From: Bacilli bacterium
GTDB lineage: Bacteria > Bacillota_I > Bacilli_A > RF39 > UBA660
Direction of reading: 5' to 3'
DNA: 29,189 bases
NCBI GenBank assembly: GCA_029004695.1
Contig: JAQVZB010000003.1
Location: 1 to 29,189 of the forward strand
Position numbers and translations under genes: made by a program
Shown: positions 15,693 to 22,637 of the stretch, piece by piece
Layout of the letters: each line of letters opens with the position of its first letter
Numbering within the stretch: position 1 is the stretch's first letter
Notes under the pieces: generated by a model
What the model was told of the DNA's origin: nothing
Databases searched by the model: none
The model's input: only the letters and a program-made list of their open reading frames with translations

Positions 15693-15752
15693 TGTAATAA
15701 ATTTGTATCAGAAATGTATTGCAAATGTTAGCAATAAAAAGTACTAGACTTT
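15693..15752. repeat. 11-bp phased repeat cluster C plus ACTAGACTTT
   Basis: Units begin at 15693 (TGTAAT), 15704 (TGTATC), 15715 (TGTATT) and 15726 (TGTTAG), all exactly 11 bases apart. ACTAGACTTT at 15743-15752 recurs after cluster D at 21021-21030. In clusters A and C the third unit of the run ends TATTGCAAA. Confidence 0.6.
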
Positions 15753-15789
15753 TAATGACAGTAATACGGATAACAGTTTAAACGAAATA

Positions 15790-15969
15790 ATGAGGGGTTT
15801 TGTTAGTATTATAAGTGGTTTGGCGGGGATAAGTAATAATTCAAGTGATAGGCATGCTCAAAATTATAAACCTCAAAAAAGGCATGCAATATTAGCTGTA
15901 AATACTGCTTTGGTAATAACCCAGTTCTTTGTTGAAACATATAAATCTCAATATGACAATCAACGATAA
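15790..15969 (+). CDS. Small hypothetical ORF before the HEPN locus (uncertain)
   Basis: A 59-codon frame runs from an ATG at 15790 and ends 17 bases before the broken HEPN gene. The product includes GFVSIISGLAGISNNSSDRH and a C-terminal AILAVNTALVITQFFVETYK. It has no good ribosome site before the ATG; a GAGGGG at 15792-15797 would instead serve an ATT codon at 15808. It may be the remnant of a longer gene or a small protein made with the HEPN protein. I recognise no family. Confidence 0.4.
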   Translation: MRGFVSIISGLAGISNNSSDRHAQNYKPQKRHAILAVNTALVITQFFVETYKSQYDNQR

Positions 15970-15986
15970 AAAGGGGTGAAAACGGT

Positions 15987-16743
15987 ATGATAACTGAAAA
16001 AGAAGAAAAACAAATTTTAAGTATGATTAATGAAAAATTAGTAAAGATAATATGTTAATTAAAATGGCTAATGGAACATATATTTTTGGTGCAAAAATGG
16101 GAGATAAAAATTTTGATAAAATATATATTTATAATCATTTTTTGCAATCTACCCTAGACTTAGCAAAAAAAGCTAAAGAATCCATAATGTTAGCAATGGA
16201 TTATTGTAAAAGGATAAAAACTAAGTTTAATCCGTTTAATAATAATTTAAATGATGATGAATATAAGTGCTATTATTATTTGGAGAATGCTTTATATAGG
16301 TTGGAAATGCTATGGGATTCCTTAGCACAATTGTATAATTTATATGCTGAAACAAATTTGGATATAGATAAAATATATTATAAAAATTTGTTTAAAAATT
16401 TATATGAAAACAAACAAGATTTATTTAATGTTATTGAGATATTCAATTATATATTTGAAGAAGCCTCAAAAGATGAAACCAATATAGATGTTGTGTTCAT
16501 AAATATGTTTACAGCTTAAGGAATGTTATGACCCATAGATATTCACTATCAATTACTGCTATGTCAAATAATGTAGATGGTTTTGTTTATATGAGAGAGG
16601 CAGAGCCATATTTATTGTATAAGATATGCTTTGATTACAATAAGGTTATGAAGTTTTTGTTATCTGTTTTAGATAATATATTTTTGGAAAATAAAGATAC
16701 AGTAGAAAAATATGTAGAATTATTAACTAATTTATATAGTTAA
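15987..16743 (+). pseudogene. Frame-broken HEPN protein (Cthe_2314-like)
   Basis: Three frames lie in a row: 15987-16057 (MITEKEEKQILSMINEKL..., preceded by GGGGTG), 16052-16519 (155 codons) and 16528-16743 (71 codons). Read with a frame change near 16040 and another near 16500, they give one protein of about 250 residues. The middle part, YYYLENALYRLEMLWDSLAQ then LYNLYAETNLDIDKIYYKNL, resembles Cthe_2314-type HEPN proteins. Reading the third frame upstream of its ATG gives YSLRNVMTHRYS (16510-16545), which restores the HEPN R-x4-H active site. Neither of the separate frames contains that motif intact. So this is a decayed gene or carries two sequence errors. The Cthe_2314 label is from memory; the RNVMTH motif is seen directly. 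Confidence 0.65.
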
Positions 16744-16746
16744 AAA

Positions 16747-16779
16747 AAGTTTTGTGTCTATTGGAAGATTGCCCCATTA
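16747..16779. repeat. Direct repeat copy 2 (pairs with 14901)
   Basis: Thirty-three bases with two mismatches to 14901-14933. It begins four bases after the stop of the HEPN pseudogene and includes GCCCCATTA. It is directly followed by a terminator hairpin, as copy 1 is followed by hairpins. Confidence 0.7.
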
Positions 16780-16781
16780 TT

Positions 16782-16821
16782 GCTCTCAAACTCAAGTAAA
16801 AAAAAGGTTTGAGAGCTTTTT
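16782..16821 (+). terminator. Terminator after the HEPN pseudogene
   Basis: The perfect 10-bp stem GCTCTCAAAC/GTTTGAGAGC with a 15-base loop is followed by TTTTT. Confidence 0.88.
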
Positions 16822-16837
16822 ATAGTTAAAAATCATA

Positions 16838-16901
16838 AAAATGAGTAAAAATGTGTAACTAAAATTACTCATTTTCAAAATATAGTATTACGCAGTATAA
16901 T
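16838..16901 (+). promoter_or_regulatory. Inverted repeat and promoter before the XRE pseudogene
   Basis: The perfect inverted repeat AAAATGAGTAA (16838-16848) / TTACTCATTTT (16865-16875) lies just upstream of TATAAT (16896-16901). Its position across the -35 region is that of an operator, perhaps of the now dead regulator. It could also form an RNA hairpin. Confidence 0.45.
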
Positions 16902-16916
16902 AGAAGAGATGATAAA

Positions 16917-17130
16917 ATAATTATAAATAAGATTAAGGAAATTTATAAAATTAAAAACCTAACTCTAGATGACTTAGCAGAATATTTATGAGTTACTGGA
17001 AAAACAATAAATCAAATTGAAAGTAGTAATGTTATACCTAAAATAGATAGAATATTAACTATCGATAATATTAAGTACAACTATTGAAAGGCTATTTTAT
17101 AACGAAGAATATTATAAACATTCTCAATAG
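16917..17130 (+). pseudogene. XRE-family (HTH_3) regulator pseudogene
   Basis: One frame reads INKIKEIYKIKNLTLDDLAEYL, then TGA at 16989-16991, then VTGKTINQIESSNVIPKIDR and ILTIDN. This is a classical XRE helix-turn-helix (LAExLGVxxxTIxxIE), with TGA at the position of the usual Gly, so GGA to TGA is the likely mutation. Near 17072 the frame shifts; the next frame gives STTIERLFYNEEYYKHSQ and ends at TAG, which is the usual C-terminus of this short regulator family. The start codon is also not ATG (ATA at 16917). Such regulators often control adjacent ABC transporters, and one follows here. TGA is a normal stop elsewhere in the window, so recoding is unlikely. Confidence 0.75.
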
Positions 17131-17184
17131 CAACAAGAAGAAATATTTAAAAAAATAGCGAATACATATTTTTATTTAAAATAA

Positions 17185-17252
17185 TGTTATTCTAAAAAGA
17201 AAAATAAATTATTTATTATATAAAAGGTGCTATAATTATTTAAAGAATAACA
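17185..17252 (+). promoter_or_regulatory. Promoter of the ABC transporter operon with flanking inverted repeat
   Basis: TGCTATAAT (17228-17236) is a perfect extended -10 element. The 9-base repeat TGTTATTCT (17185-17193) and its exact inverse AGAATAACA (17244-17252) flank the promoter, the second at the predicted start point. They may be a pair of operator half-sites. Confidence 0.5.
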
Positions 17253-17283
17253 ATAAAAACTTTTATTAGGAAGGAGAAATTGT

Positions 17284-17982
17284 ATGTATCTAGAATTAAA
17301 TAAGGTAAAAAAAACATACACTATGGGTGATATAACTATAACTGCCGCTGATAAAGTTTCTTTTAACATTGAAAAAGGAGAACTTGCTGTTGTCCTTGGA
17401 CCATCTGGTGCTGGGAAAACAACAGTACTAAATATTTTAGGCGGTATGGATAAATGTGACTCAGGAACCATTATTTTTGATGGAAAAGATATTTCTAAAT
17501 ATTCTAATCATGAATTAACTAAATATCGAAGAAATGATATTGGTTTTGTTTTCCAATTTTATAATCTAGTTCAAAATTTAACTACCCTTGAAAATATCGA
17601 ACTTACTAACCAAATTTGTAAGGATTCGTTATCAGCCAAGGATGTTCTTATTAGTGTTGGTTTAAAAGATAGAATGGATAATTTCCCTTCACAGTTATCT
17701 GGGGGGGAACAGCAAAGAGTTGCAATAGCTAGAGCATTAGCTAAAAAACCAAAATTATTATTGTGTGATGAACCAACGGGAGCATTAGATTCAAAAACTG
17801 GACACAAAGTATTAGAAGTATTGCAAAAAACTTGTAAAGAATATGGTATGACCGTAGTGATTATTACCCATAATTCTGCTATTGCTGGAATTGCTGATAG
17901 AATAATAAAGATGAAGAATGGAACTGTAGAAGAAATTATAGTTAACGAAAAGCCTTTGGAAATCAAGGAGATTAACTGGTAA
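17284..17982 (+). CDS. ABC transporter ATP-binding protein (MacB/LolD/BceA type)
   Basis: A 232-residue ATPase with Walker A GPSGAGKTT (residues 39-47), the Q-loop FVFQFYNLVQNLTTLENI, the signature LSGGEQQRVAIARAL, Walker B LLLCDEPTGALD and the H-loop ITHN. The SGG-EQQ signature with the NLVQNLTTLEN loop is characteristic of the group that pairs with FtsX-type permeases (MacB, LolCDE, BceAB) and works by mechanotransmission rather than by substrate transport through a channel. AGGAAGGAG precedes the ATG. The stop overlaps the permease start by one base. The dead XRE regulator lies upstream. Confidence 0.95.
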   Translation: MYLELNKVKKTYTMGDITITAADKVSFNIEKGELAVVLGPSGAGKTTVLNILGGMDKCDSGTIIFDGKDISKYSNHELTKYRRNDIGFVFQFYNLVQNLTTLENIELTNQICKDSLSAKDVLISVGLKDRMDNFPSQLSGGEQQRVAIARALAKKPKLLLCDEPTGALDSKTGHKVLEVLQKTCKEYGMTVVIITHNSAIAGIADRIIKMKNGTVEEIIVNEKPLEIKEINW

Positions 17983-20942
17983 TGAAATTATTATTGAAAA
18001 ATATTTTTAAAAAAATTAAAAAGTCTATCGGTAGGTTCCTTTCTATTATGTTTATTATTGCTTTAGGAATAAGCGTTTTCATGGGCCTTCGAGAATCAAC
18101 TGCGGGAATGTTATATACAGCTGACAATTATTATGATGAATATAATCTAATGGATTTTAAAATTGTTAGTACTCACGGATTTACAACCAACGATGTTGAT
18201 TCCGTAAGTGTTTTAAGTAATGTAGAAAAGGTTGTCCCATCTTATTCACTAGATGTGATTTTTAAAGGTGAATCAATAAGAATTCATGCTATCGAAGATG
18301 AAATAAATAATGTTGTTTTAATGAAAGGCAGAATGCCTAAAAATAATAGTGAATGTGTAGCGGATATGTACAAATATAAATTAAATAATACAATCACATT
18401 TGATAATGATAATTTAAATAATATCCTATCTGTTTCTAGTTGTAAAGTTGTAGGACTTATAAAGTCACCTCTATATGTTAGGGATGAAAAAGGCATTTCT
18501 AATGTAGGAAACGGAAAATTAATTTCCTTTGCTTTTATAAATAAAGAAGCATTTACTTCTGAATATTATACTGATATATATATTTTATCAAAGGATTCTA
18601 AAGGAAAAAAATCTTATTACGTTGAGTATGAAAAATCGATTTTCCCTTTAAAAAAAGAATTAGAGGAATTGAAACCTATAAGGGAAACTATTCGTTATGA
18701 AGAAATTTTAAAAGAAGCAAATAATGAAATTTTAAAAGTTAAAAATGATTTAGATGATAAAATAAATGATTCATTAGGCGAATTACGAAAAGCGAAAATA
18801 GATTTAGATAATGGTAAAAAGCAATTAGAAACAAAAAAGAACAAAATTTTGAAGGACTTTGATACAAATAGAAATGAATTAAATAAAAATAAAGTTATTA
18901 TTTTGAATAACCTTAATTATTTAGGAATATCTGAAACAGAATTAAATAATTATACCTTAAATTTATCTAATACAATAAATAATTTAAAAGCACAACTATC
19001 TTCTTTAGATTCAAGTAGTGAAGAATATAGTTATATTACTAATCAAATAAATGAATTAAATAAAAAACATGATGATTTAACATTAGTTAAAGCCAACTTA
19101 TTAGAAATAAATAAAGGGCTACTAAACTTAGAAGAAAACTATACTCTTTTCCAAAAGGGAATTTCTAAAGAGGAAGAAAAATTACAAGGTGGATATTATT
19201 CTTATGAAAATGGAATGAGTGAAATAGAAAATGCTAAGCAAAAGGCGAATAAAAGAATTAATGAAGCAAAAGAAGAATTAAACAAAATAGAAAAACCGAT
19301 TTGGTATTTGTTAGATCGCACTGATAACAGTGGATATATAAGTTACAAAGAAGATATTTTGAAAGTAGATGCTATAGCTAAAATTTTACCTATATTTTTT
19401 ATAATGGTCGTTATATTAATGATATTAAATACATTAACAAGATTAATTGAAGAAGAAAGAACTGAAATGGGAATATTGTTATCAAATGGGTTTAGTATAA
19501 CTAGTATTTTGTTTGGTTATATGATATATGTTTTAACGTCTGGTTTGATTGGTATAGGAATAGGACTAACAGTTGGTTATGGTATAATTACTCGAATAAT
19601 ATATGGTGTCTTTTTAGGCAGGTATTATATTCCTAATTTAATAACAGTTGTAAGTCCACTTCCATTTGTACTTGTTATTTCAGTAACTTTAATTATTATG
19701 ATTATTGTAACAATTGTAGCTTGTATGAAAGAATTAAAAGAAACCCCAGCTTCTCTCCTTAGACCAAAACCACCGAAAGTAGGGAAAAAAGTATTTTTTG
19801 AAAGATTCAAATGTTTATGGCAAAAGTTAAGTTTTATGGGAAAAACTACTATAAGAAATTTATTTAGATATAAAAAAAGAATTGTAATGACTGTTCTAGG
19901 AGTTGCTGGTTGTACTGCTTTGTTAGTATCAGGCATGGGAATAAATGATAGTTTTAATAAAATATCAGAATTGCAATATAGGGATATTATTAAGTATGAT
20001 ACTATGTATGTTCTGAAAAAGGATACTAAACAAATGCCACTGCTATTAAATGAATTTTTTAATGAGAATGGAATTGTAAACCCTCTTCTAATTAATCAAA
20101 AGTCTTATACTTTCACTTTTGATAATAAAACAGAAGATGTCTACATAATAACACCATCTGATACAATTAATTTCAATAATTATGTAGACTTGACTAGTAC
20201 AATTTCAAATAAAAGGATTAGCATTCCTAACGACGGAGCTATAATAACAAAACAACTGGCAGATCATTTAAAAGTAAAAATTGGTGATAGCATTAGCATT
20301 AGAGATAGCAACAATGAGTTAATTGTTTTACACATCTCCGATATTACTTATAATTACGTTGCTCACTATATTTATATTAGTAAAGATTATTATGAGGAAA
20401 TATTTTCAAAAGATTTAAGTTACAATAGTATAATTGCTAATGGTAAAATAGATAATAATATAACATTAAGTGATTATGATATATTAATGGTTAATTATAC
20501 TGAAGACATCATAAATACATTTGATAGTTTTGTATCAGGATTAAATAATATTATTATAATGATTGTTGCCTTTGCTTCCTTTTTAGCATTTATAGTGCTT
20601 TATAATCTTACAATAATAAATGTTAGTGAAAGAAAAAGAGAGATTGCAACATTCAAAGTTTTAGGTTTTTATGATAAGGAAATATCAACTTTCGTATATC
20701 GAGAAACTTTAATTTTAACCATAATAGGAATAATTATTGGTTTATTTTTAGGGAAGTATTTGCATCATTTTATCATAGCAACTGCTGAAACTGATAATAT
20801 TGTGTTTTTAAGACAAATAAATATATTAAGTTATATTATATCTTCTATAATAACAATCATATTTTCTGTTATAGTTCAATTAATTATTAATGGTACATTA
20901 AAAAGAATAGATATGATAGATTCTTTGAAATCAATTGAATAA
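17982..20942 (+). CDS. FtsX-family ABC permease with long coiled-coil extracytoplasmic domain
   Basis: A 986-residue permease. It has TM1 at about residues 20-37, then a large extracytoplasmic region. Residues 240-440 of that region are charged heptad-like helices (LDNGKKQLETKKNKILKDFD, EIENAKQKANKRINEAKEEL) that should form a long coiled-coil hairpin. Three TM helices follow (about 465-490, 510-540, 560-590) with the first FtsX domain. Then come TM5 (about 645), a second extracytoplasmic domain (about 665-845) and a final FtsX domain (about 850-980) with the SERKREIATFKVLGFYDKEI motif. The two-FtsX layout is that of a fused permease working as a single chain with the upstream ATPase. Related Firmicute systems export peptides or lipoproteins, or give peptide-antibiotic resistance; the substrate here is unknown. 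Confidence 0.88.
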   Translation: MKLLLKNIFKKIKKSIGRFLSIMFIIALGISVFMGLRESTAGMLYTADNYYDEYNLMDFKIVSTHGFTTNDVDSVSVLSNVEKVVPSYSLDVIFKGESIRIHAIEDEINNVVLMKGRMPKNNSECVADMYKYKLNNTITFDNDNLNNILSVSSCKVVGLIKSPLYVRDEKGISNVGNGKLISFAFINKEAFTSEYYTDIYILSKDSKGKKSYYVEYEKSIFPLKKELEELKPIRETIRYEEILKEANNEILKVKNDLDDKINDSLGELRKAKIDLDNGKKQLETKKNKILKDFDTNRNELNKNKVIILNNLNYLGISETELNNYTLNLSNTINNLKAQLSSLDSSSEEYSYITNQINELNKKHDDLTLVKANLLEINKGLLNLEENYTLFQKGISKEEEKLQGGYYSYENGMSEIENAKQKANKRINEAKEELNKIEKPIWYLLDRTDNSGYISYKEDILKVDAIAKILPIFFIMVVILMILNTLTRLIEEERTEMGILLSNGFSITSILFGYMIYVLTSGLIGIGIGLTVGYGIITRIIYGVFLGRYYIPNLITVVSPLPFVLVISVTLIIMIIVTIVACMKELKETPASLLRPKPPKVGKKVFFERFKCLWQKLSFMGKTTIRNLFRYKKRIVMTVLGVAGCTALLVSGMGINDSFNKISELQYRDIIKYDTMYVLKKDTKQMPLLLNEFFNENGIVNPLLINQKSYTFTFDNKTEDVYIITPSDTINFNNYVDLTSTISNKRISIPNDGAIITKQLADHLKVKIGDSISIRDSNNELIVLHISDITYNYVAHYIYISKDYYEEIFSKDLSYNSIIANGKIDNNITLSDYDILMVNYTEDIINTFDSFVSGLNNIIIMIVAFASFLAFIVLYNLTIINVSERKREIATFKVLGFYDKEISTFVYRETLILTIIGIIIGLFLGKYLHHFIIATAETDNIVFLRQINILSYIISSIITIIFSVIVQLIINGTLKRIDMIDSLKSIE

Positions 20943-20967
20943 TTTCATCGCAAAAGTATGCTTCTAA

Positions 20968-21030
20968 GGTGGAGCTTCTGATTGATAAAAGAAGTGTATT
21001 ATAAGTGTAGGTATAAAATAACTAGACTTT
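20968..21030. repeat. 11-bp phased repeat cluster D, related to B and C
   Basis: TGTATTATAAG (20995) and TGTAGG (21006) are 11 bases apart. They are preceded by TTGATAAAAGAAG, like cluster B, and followed by ACTAGACTTT (21021-21030), like cluster C. Cluster D thus reads as a shortened version of 15543-15752. The rest of 20943-21242 holds no convincing gene; a 17-codon frame at 21162 has no ribosome site. Confidence 0.55.
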
Positions 21031-21242
21031 CATTATTAAACTGGTATTGTATGTCTAACTACAAGTTAGTAGGCAGAAAAAACAGATGAATAAAGCCCCA
21101 TTTAAAGATAGATGCGAGAACTATATGTTCTTGTTAAAAAGAATCCCTAAGGTTTAATAACATGGATGACTGGATTACTATATTTGTTGACTTTTATAAT
21201 AATTATAGCCTATAATAACGTAATAAAAAAGGAGATGTATTT

Positions 21243-21425
21243 ATGGCGAGATATACTAATCTAGTAATAAATTATGATGCGATTTGGGGAATGACAATTG
21301 TAAATATTTCAAATAAAGGTGTTTATATTAATCCAAACTTAAATAAATCAGCAGTTAATAAAAAGGTTCTTAATAATTCAAAGCATATCCATTTTAGTAG
21401 ACCAAAAAAATTTAAAAATTTATAA
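21243..21425 (+). CDS. Small hypothetical protein
   Basis: A 60-residue basic protein that begins MARYTNLVINYDAIWGMTIV and ends HFSRPKKFKNL, with many Asn and Lys and no membrane segment. The ATG has a good AAAGGAG site seven to eight bases upstream, which supports translation. It lies about 210 bases downstream of phased-repeat cluster D, as the 15790 ORF lies downstream of cluster C, but the two proteins are not similar. No family is recognised. Confidence 0.5.
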   Translation: MARYTNLVINYDAIWGMTIVNISNKGVYINPNLNKSAVNKKVLNNSKHIHFSRPKKFKNL

Positions 21426-21506
21426 TTATCTAATAGATTAATAGACTTAAAAATTAATTTTGTAATGGGACTTGTTCTTATATAGAAAGAATTATATTAT
21501 TTAAAA

Positions 21507-21767
21507 TTAAGTTTTCATTTCTTTTAAATATTTTTCAAATATTGGTAATCCATATTCCTTATTATAATAATTAGGAAATTCATTTAAATGGGCTAAAGCT
21601 ATTTTCATTGTTAATAGTAAATCGTTATTTGTAACATTTGTCTTAGGATTAATTGCACCATGCTCTAATTCTACATTAACACCAGTTATTAGATTTTCTA
21701 AAGTGAATTTATCAAAATTAATTCCTAATATTTCAGCAGCATTTAAGATATCTTGTTTACTATACAT
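21507..21767 (-). CDS. DUF5661 family protein
   Basis: An 86-residue protein. The stretch ILGINFDKFTLENLITGVNV, then ELEHG, TNVTNNDLLLTMKIALAHLNEFPNYY, matches the short DUF5661 pattern (GVNVELEHG...TNVT.DD...KIALAHL.E.PDYY). The function is unknown; members are common in phages, plasmids and bacterial accessory regions. GGAGG precedes the ATG. The left inverted repeat of the IS30 relic lies about 50 bases upstream of the start, so the insertion may have altered its promoter; a TATAAT-like sequence (complement of about 21807-21812) remains between them. Confidence 0.8.
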   Translation of the reverse strand: MYSKQDILNAAEILGINFDKFTLENLITGVNVELEHGAINPKTNVTNNDLLLTMKIALAHLNEFPNYYNKEYGLPIFEKYLKEMKT

Positions 21768-21844
21768 ATCTTACCTCCAATTTATATATATGTTTGTTAT
21801 TATCATATTATAATATAAATTGAAAAAGTAAGTGTCCACTAGGA

Positions 21845-21868
21845 CATAAAAAAAGACACATATGTGTC
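21845..21868 (-). terminator. Palindrome with T run on the minus strand
   Basis: GACACATATGTGTC (21855-21868) is a perfect palindrome, followed on the minus strand by TTTTTTT. It lies just inside the left end of the IS relic and could stop transcripts coming from the right. Confidence 0.45.
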
Positions 21869-22511
21869 ATTTAAATTATAACAAAGAAATTATAAAAGAA
21901 GAAAAGAAAAGCCCGGAAGTAGTTATGATTTATAATAAAAAATATAATAATAAAAATAAAGAAAAACGAATATCAAAAATGATACCCCCAGAAAAAAGTA
22001 TTGAATTCCGCCAAAAGAAGCAAATAATAGAAATGTATATTGTCACTGGGAAGGAGATTTAATAATAGAGAAACGCAAAAAAGGAGCAGTATTGCTTATA
22101 TTAACAGAGCGAATGAAGAGAAGAAATAATAGTTAAAATACCAAGTAAACAAGCAGAAAGTGTAGCAAAAGCATTTAATAGAATTGAAAGAAAATTAGGT
22201 GCTAGATTTTATAAAAAAATTAAACCAATAACATTTGATAAAGGAGTAGAATTTCAAAATTATAAATTAATAGAAAAATCATGTTTAAGAAAAAGTAAAA
22301 GATTTGAAATGTAATATGTTCTCCCATATTGTAGTGGTGAAGTGGAAGTAACGAAAATAATAATAGAATGATAAGAAGATGGATTCCCAAAGGAATAATA
22401 ATAGAAGATATTTCTGAGGATTTTATAAACAAAGTAGAAGATTGGTTAAATAATTATTTGAGACCTATATTTGAATATAAAAGCTCAAATATGATATTAT
22501 TAGAAATATAA
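21869..22511 (+). pseudogene. IS30 transposase, disrupted
   Basis: Fragments in order: KEIIKEEKKSPEVV, then KEKRISKMIPPEKSIEFRQK and MYIVTGKEI (the usual MDTVxG, with the catalytic Asp changed to Tyr). After two stops comes KRKKGAVLLILTERM; after an extra base REEIIVKIPSKQAESVAKAF and ITFDKGVEFQNY (second Asp kept). After another stop and frame change comes GSNENNNRMIRRWIPKG with the final Glu, then VEDWLNNYLRPIFEYKSSNM. At least three frame changes or stops, an active-site change and an internal deletion after SPEVV make it inactive. Confidence 0.85.
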
Positions 22512-22584
22512 ATATTATTTATATAATATTATGGTACCGGACACTTAATGTTTCAATTTAGATCCGTTTTTTATATGAAAAAAT

Positions 22585-22613
22585 TTGTAAAATAGTCATT
22601 TTAATGTTAAAAT
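22585..22613 (+). promoter_or_regulatory. Promoter of the 22638 gene
   Basis: TTGTAA and TAAAAT are 17 bases apart, with TG at the extended -10 position. The start would be about 22620, before the AGGAGTG ribosome site. It lies immediately outside the IS30 relic. Confidence 0.65.
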
Positions 22614-22637
22614 AGGCAATTAAATAGGAGTGATATT

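Larger units (their letters stand above)
21816..22560 (+). mobile_element. IS30-family insertion sequence relic
   Basis: Imperfect terminal inverted repeats bound the element: 21816-21837 and 22539-22560 match at 20 of 22 bases when one is inverted. The interior encodes pieces of an IS30 transposase in several frames. At about 745 bp it is shorter than a normal IS30-type element (about 1 kb), and the missing part is the N-terminal and early middle region of the transposase. No flanking target duplication is evident. Confidence 0.8.

Noticed and set aside
15066..15737. CRISPR array
   Set aside because: The unit is only 11 bases with no spacers of constant length and no cas genes; helical phasing points to protein binding sites.
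16528..16743. Independent small gene starting at ATG 16528
   Set aside because: There is no good Shine-Dalgarno site, and the HEPN motif spans its ATG in the same frame upstream, so it is better read as the end of a broken gene.
16917..17060. TGA inside the XRE frame read as an amino acid (alternative genetic code)
   Set aside because: TGA is the normal stop of intact genes here (for example at 1556-1558 and 14237-14239), and the same frame also has a frameshift and no start codon.
17187..17966. Minus-strand ORFs opposite the ABC ATPase gene
   Set aside because: They are shadows of the strongly supported plus-strand ATPase and have no ribosome sites.
21090..21112. Third copy of the tRNA-His-like repeat (ATAAAGCCCCATTTAAAG)
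   Set aside because: It shares GCCCCATT and little else, and lacks the left part present in both good copies; probably chance.
22220..22432. Minus-strand hydrophobic ORF inside the IS30 relic
   Set aside because: It is antisense to recognisable transposase fragments and has no ribosome site.
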